16,192 bases of DNA from DATJFH01 sp035495815 (GTDB taxonomy: Bacteria > Acidobacteriota > Terriglobia > Bryobacterales > Bryobacteraceae): the NCBI GenBank assembly GCA_035495815.1, contig DATJFH010000289.1:1-16192 (forward strand). The letters run 5' to 3'. Below the pieces are notes generated by a model, which saw only the letters and a program-made list of their open reading frames with translations, did not search any database and was not told the DNA's origin. Positions 14,358 to 16,192 of this stretch are shown one piece after another. The first letter of the stretch is position 1; each line of letters opens with the position of its first letter. Position numbers and translations under genes: made by a program.

Positions 14358-15581
14358 CTACTGCCAGCTCCACAGCGCGAGCGAATCCGCGTCCTTGATC
14401 ACGATCCCGCTGTCGATCGCCAGCGGATGCGCCCAGGTGGCGCTATCCGCCACCCTATACCTGCGCAGCGGCTCGAATCCCTTCCCGCTCGCCCGCGCCA
14501 CGATCAGCTCCCCGTCGTCTTTGAGCAGCAGCAGCACGCCGCCCGCCAGGAGCATGGAGGCGTTGTCCCCCTGGCGCGGATCCCCGGTCCACTTCGTCGC
14601 GCCGGTCTTTGCGTCCAGACAAAAAAACTGCCCCTTGTTCTTGTGCGAAAAACCGAACAGCAGATCGCCGCTCAGCGCCGGGGAGCTCATGTACATCGAA
14701 ACGTCCTGGTTGCTCCAGACCTGCTTCGTCGACCATTGCCCGCCGCTCCGGCTCACGCTCACCGCCATCACACCTTTGCCCAGTCCGGAAAAAATCAGCG
14801 TGTCCCCATGAACCACCGGCGTAACCACGTTCTGCGCATAGGGAGTCGCGAATGCAATCTTCCACAGCAGCGCCCCCGACCCGGCGTCCACCCCCACGAT
14901 GTTCTGCTGCGACTGCGTTACCACCTGCCGCGCGCCGCCCAGGTCCAGGACCAGTGGCGAAGCATAGCCCGGTCCGTCGCCGTTCCAGCTCCATTTCACC
15001 GCCCCCGTCGCCGCGTCGAAAGCCGTCAGCGCCCCGCTGTCGTTGCCGCCGACGTGGGCGATCAGCAGCCCCCGGTCCACCACCGGCGACATCGCGCTTC
15101 CGTAAAGCGGCGAGGTAAGCTTGAACTCCCTCGAAAATTCCTTGCGCCACACCGGCCGCCCGCTCGTCGCTTCGAAGCAGGAGAGAATGCCGCTGATCCC
15201 CAGCGTATAGACCTTGCCGTCGGAATACACCGGCGTCGATTTCGGCCCCTCCCCGTGTTTGAGCGCCGCCGCGCTCATGCGGTACGGCGCTTCATAGGAC
15301 TGCGTCCAAACGATCTTGCCGTCCTCCGGATTGACGCTCGAAACCGTCTCCCGATTCTGGCGGCGCGTCAGAATGAAGATCCGTCCCCCGGCGAAAATCG
15401 GAGACGCGTGCCCTTGCCCCGCGCTGATCTTCCATTTCCGCGTCAGCCGCTCCGGCCACTCGCCTGGCCCCTTGAACGATGTCAGCACCCCGTCCCGCGC
15501 CGGACCGCGCCACTGCGGCCACTCCGCGCCCGCCAGGACCGCCGCCGCCAGCAGAAGAAGAACGCCCGCAATCTTTCTCAT
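14358..15581 (-). CDS. Secreted PQQ-type beta-propeller protein
   Basis: The 407-residue protein has a signal peptide (MRKIAGVLLLLAAAVLAGA-EW) followed by WPQWRGPARDG, the opening seen in many planctomycete and acidobacterial propellers. Repeating blades follow with the pattern of a Gly-Asp/Gly-rich strand then AxDxxTGxxxW: VNPEDGKIVWTQ, FEATSGRPVWRKEF, FDAATGAVKWSW, VDAGSGALLWKI and LDAKTGATKWTG. The fold resembles BamB and quinoprotein dehydrogenases. No catalytic quinoprotein residues or haem domain can be seen, so a PQQ-dependent enzyme is not supported; a scaffold or binding role is more likely. The ATG at 15581 overlaps the stop of the upstream secreted protein (CAATGAG), so the two are translationally coupled and probably act in the same place. 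Confidence 0.86.
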   Translation of the reverse strand: MRKIAGVLLLLAAAVLAGAEWPQWRGPARDGVLTSFKGPGEWPERLTRKWKISAGQGHASPIFAGGRIFILTRRQNRETVSSVNPEDGKIVWTQSYEAPYRMSAAALKHGEGPKSTPVYSDGKVYTLGISGILSCFEATSGRPVWRKEFSREFKLTSPLYGSAMSPVVDRGLLIAHVGGNDSGALTAFDAATGAVKWSWNGDGPGYASPLVLDLGGARQVVTQSQQNIVGVDAGSGALLWKIAFATPYAQNVVTPVVHGDTLIFSGLGKGVMAVSVSRSGGQWSTKQVWSNQDVSMYMSSPALSGDLLFGFSHKNKGQFFCLDAKTGATKWTGDPRQGDNASMLLAGGVLLLLKDDGELIVARASGKGFEPLRRYRVADSATWAHPLAIDSGIVIKDADSLALWSWQ

Positions 15582-16039
15582 TGACTCTGCTTGGTGAGCA
15601 CTCCCGACAAGACGAAGTTGGCGTCGGTCTGCACGAAGTTGACCTGCCGGCTGTTGTTCACTGCCACGATGTCTCCGTGCACCGGCGCCCCCTGGCTCGC
15701 CGCCGCCATGGTCAGGGTGGTCGATCCGGTGCAGTCGTCGTTCATCGTGTAGGTCCCCGTGTACTGCCTCTTGATCACCGACCCGTCGAAGTTGAGGGTC
15801 TCCGATCCCGTAATCGCTCCCGCCCCGTCGGCGACCATTCTTCCCGCCGCGGCGAGAAAGTAAATGTTTCCCTGCGCGTCGTACGCATACCCGGATTGTG
15901 TATAGCCGTAAGCCCCCGTGAACGTCGTGGCGTCACAGGCAGTCTGAGCGTGGGCAATCGGCGACGGACGGAAAAGGTTGACGAGAATACCGCACATCAT
16001 GATCCCGGAGGCCAGCAAAACGGACGTCGATATTTTCAT
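15578..16039 (-). CDS. Small secreted beta-rich protein, function unknown
   Basis: This 153-residue protein has a signal peptide (cleavage near AHA-QTAC, residue 31) and a mature part of short beta strands with Gly/Thr/Asp turns. Two half-repeats are visible: FTGAYGYTQSGYAYDAQGNI and YTGTYTMNDDCTGSTTLTMA. Cys35 and Cys103 could form a disulfide. The style (GTY...DGAG...GS) is one I associate with many acidobacterial secreted proteins, but I cannot name a family with confidence. The ATG has an AAGAGGG ribosome site four bases upstream and an extended -10 promoter close by. Its stop overlaps the start of the propeller gene by four bases. The two exported proteins may form a pair. Confidence 0.8.
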   Translation of the reverse strand: MKISTSVLLASGIMMCGILVNLFRPSPIAHAQTACDATTFTGAYGYTQSGYAYDAQGNIYFLAAAGRMVADGAGAITGSETLNFDGSVIKRQYTGTYTMNDDCTGSTTLTMAAASQGAPVHGDIVAVNNSRQVNFVQTDANFVLSGVLTKQSQ

Positions 16040-16043
16040 GGAG

Positions 16044-16061
16044 CCCTCTTGCCGGATTGTA
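16044..16061 (-). promoter_or_regulatory. Extended -10 promoter and ribosome site for the secreted protein gene
   Basis: On the - strand TGCTACAAT contains TACAAT (16061-16056) with the TGn extension, which can stand in for a -35 box; no good -35 is seen. The ribosome site AAGAGGG (16050-16044) follows within a few bases, so the mRNA leader would be very short (about 10 bases). It lies in the 45-bp gap after the exonuclease gene. Confidence 0.5.
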
Positions 16062-16084
16062 GCAGTTCAGCCTCCCGCCCGACC

Positions 16085-16192
16085 TCACAGATCGAGCGCG
16101 ATCCAGGCCGGAGCGTGGTCGCTCGCATTTTCCTCTCCCCGAACCCACCGGTCTACGCCGCCCTCCGCCAGCCTCCCGCTTGCGCTCGGAGA
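16085..16192 (-). CDS. xth: Exodeoxyribonuclease III, C-terminal end (partial)
   Basis: Only the last 35 residues are in the window; the gene runs off the right edge. They read VDRWVRGEEN then ASDHAPAWIALDL and stop (TGA 16087-16085). The SDHAPxW motif contains the catalytic His and the Asp of the exonuclease III / AP endonuclease (EEP) family, and VDRWVRG is typical of the segment before it. Exonuclease III cuts at abasic sites and removes 3' blocking groups in base excision repair. The secreted-protein gene starts 45 bp further on and has its own promoter. The family call rests on this short end, so sub-type is not assured. Confidence 0.82.
   Translation of the reverse strand, partial: SPSASGRLAEGGVDRWVRGEENASDHAPAWIALDL

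Noticed and set aside
14124..14373. Short - strand frames in the gap before the efflux operon
   Set aside because: No ribosome site or recognisable motif, and the stretch has mixed composition; the strongest reading is non-coding.
15933..16148. A 71-codon - strand frame overlapping the secreted protein and the exonuclease end
   Set aside because: It is out of frame with both supported genes and contains no motif.

Overview
The window looks like chromosomal DNA of an acidobacterium, probably close to Bryobacteraceae/Solibacter. The signs are GC-rich DNA with a strong third-position GC bias, the end of an Oar-like TonB-dependent receptor, a secreted beta-propeller protein starting with WPQWRGP, a small secreted protein of a style common in that group, and an exported HbpS-like protein. 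This is a judgement from protein style, not a database match. I see no phage, IS element, CRISPR array, tRNA or rRNA.

Layout. Positions 1-2760 are read on the + strand: the 3' end of an outer-membrane receptor gene, an M20 metallopeptidase, and a small exported protein with one CxxCH haem site. From 2768 to the right edge everything is on the - strand. Read in the direction of transcription, from 16192 leftward, the order is: the C-terminus of exonuclease III; a secreted beta-rich protein translationally coupled to a secreted PQQ-type beta-propeller; a 255-bp gap with odd composition; a three-gene tripartite efflux operon (lipoprotein adaptor, RND pump, TolC-type channel) with overlapping stop and start codons; an exported HbpS/GlcG-like protein; and a tight run of RNase J, a GlcD-like FAD oxidase, a small unknown protein and an exported acetamidase/formamidase-like protein. 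The two gene sets converge at 2760/2768 with only 7 bp between stop codons.

How they work together. The clearest functional unit is the efflux operon, which would span inner membrane, periplasm and outer membrane. The RNase J run pairs an RNA-decay enzyme with metabolic genes by very short spacing, so they are probably co-transcribed. Many other products are exported (haem-binding, CxxCH, propeller, acetamidase), so the region is rich in envelope functions.

No wholly new system is evident. The points most worth following are the rewired proton-relay residues of the RND pump (Asp-Asn, Ser instead of Lys, and an Arg next to the Asp), a G-quadruplex motif in the first codons of the channel gene, an Arg-rich N-terminal extension of that channel, two related-looking GGATA...TATCC palindromes upstream of genes, a beta-rich domain in front of the acetamidase domain, and an exonuclease III end that is easily missed.
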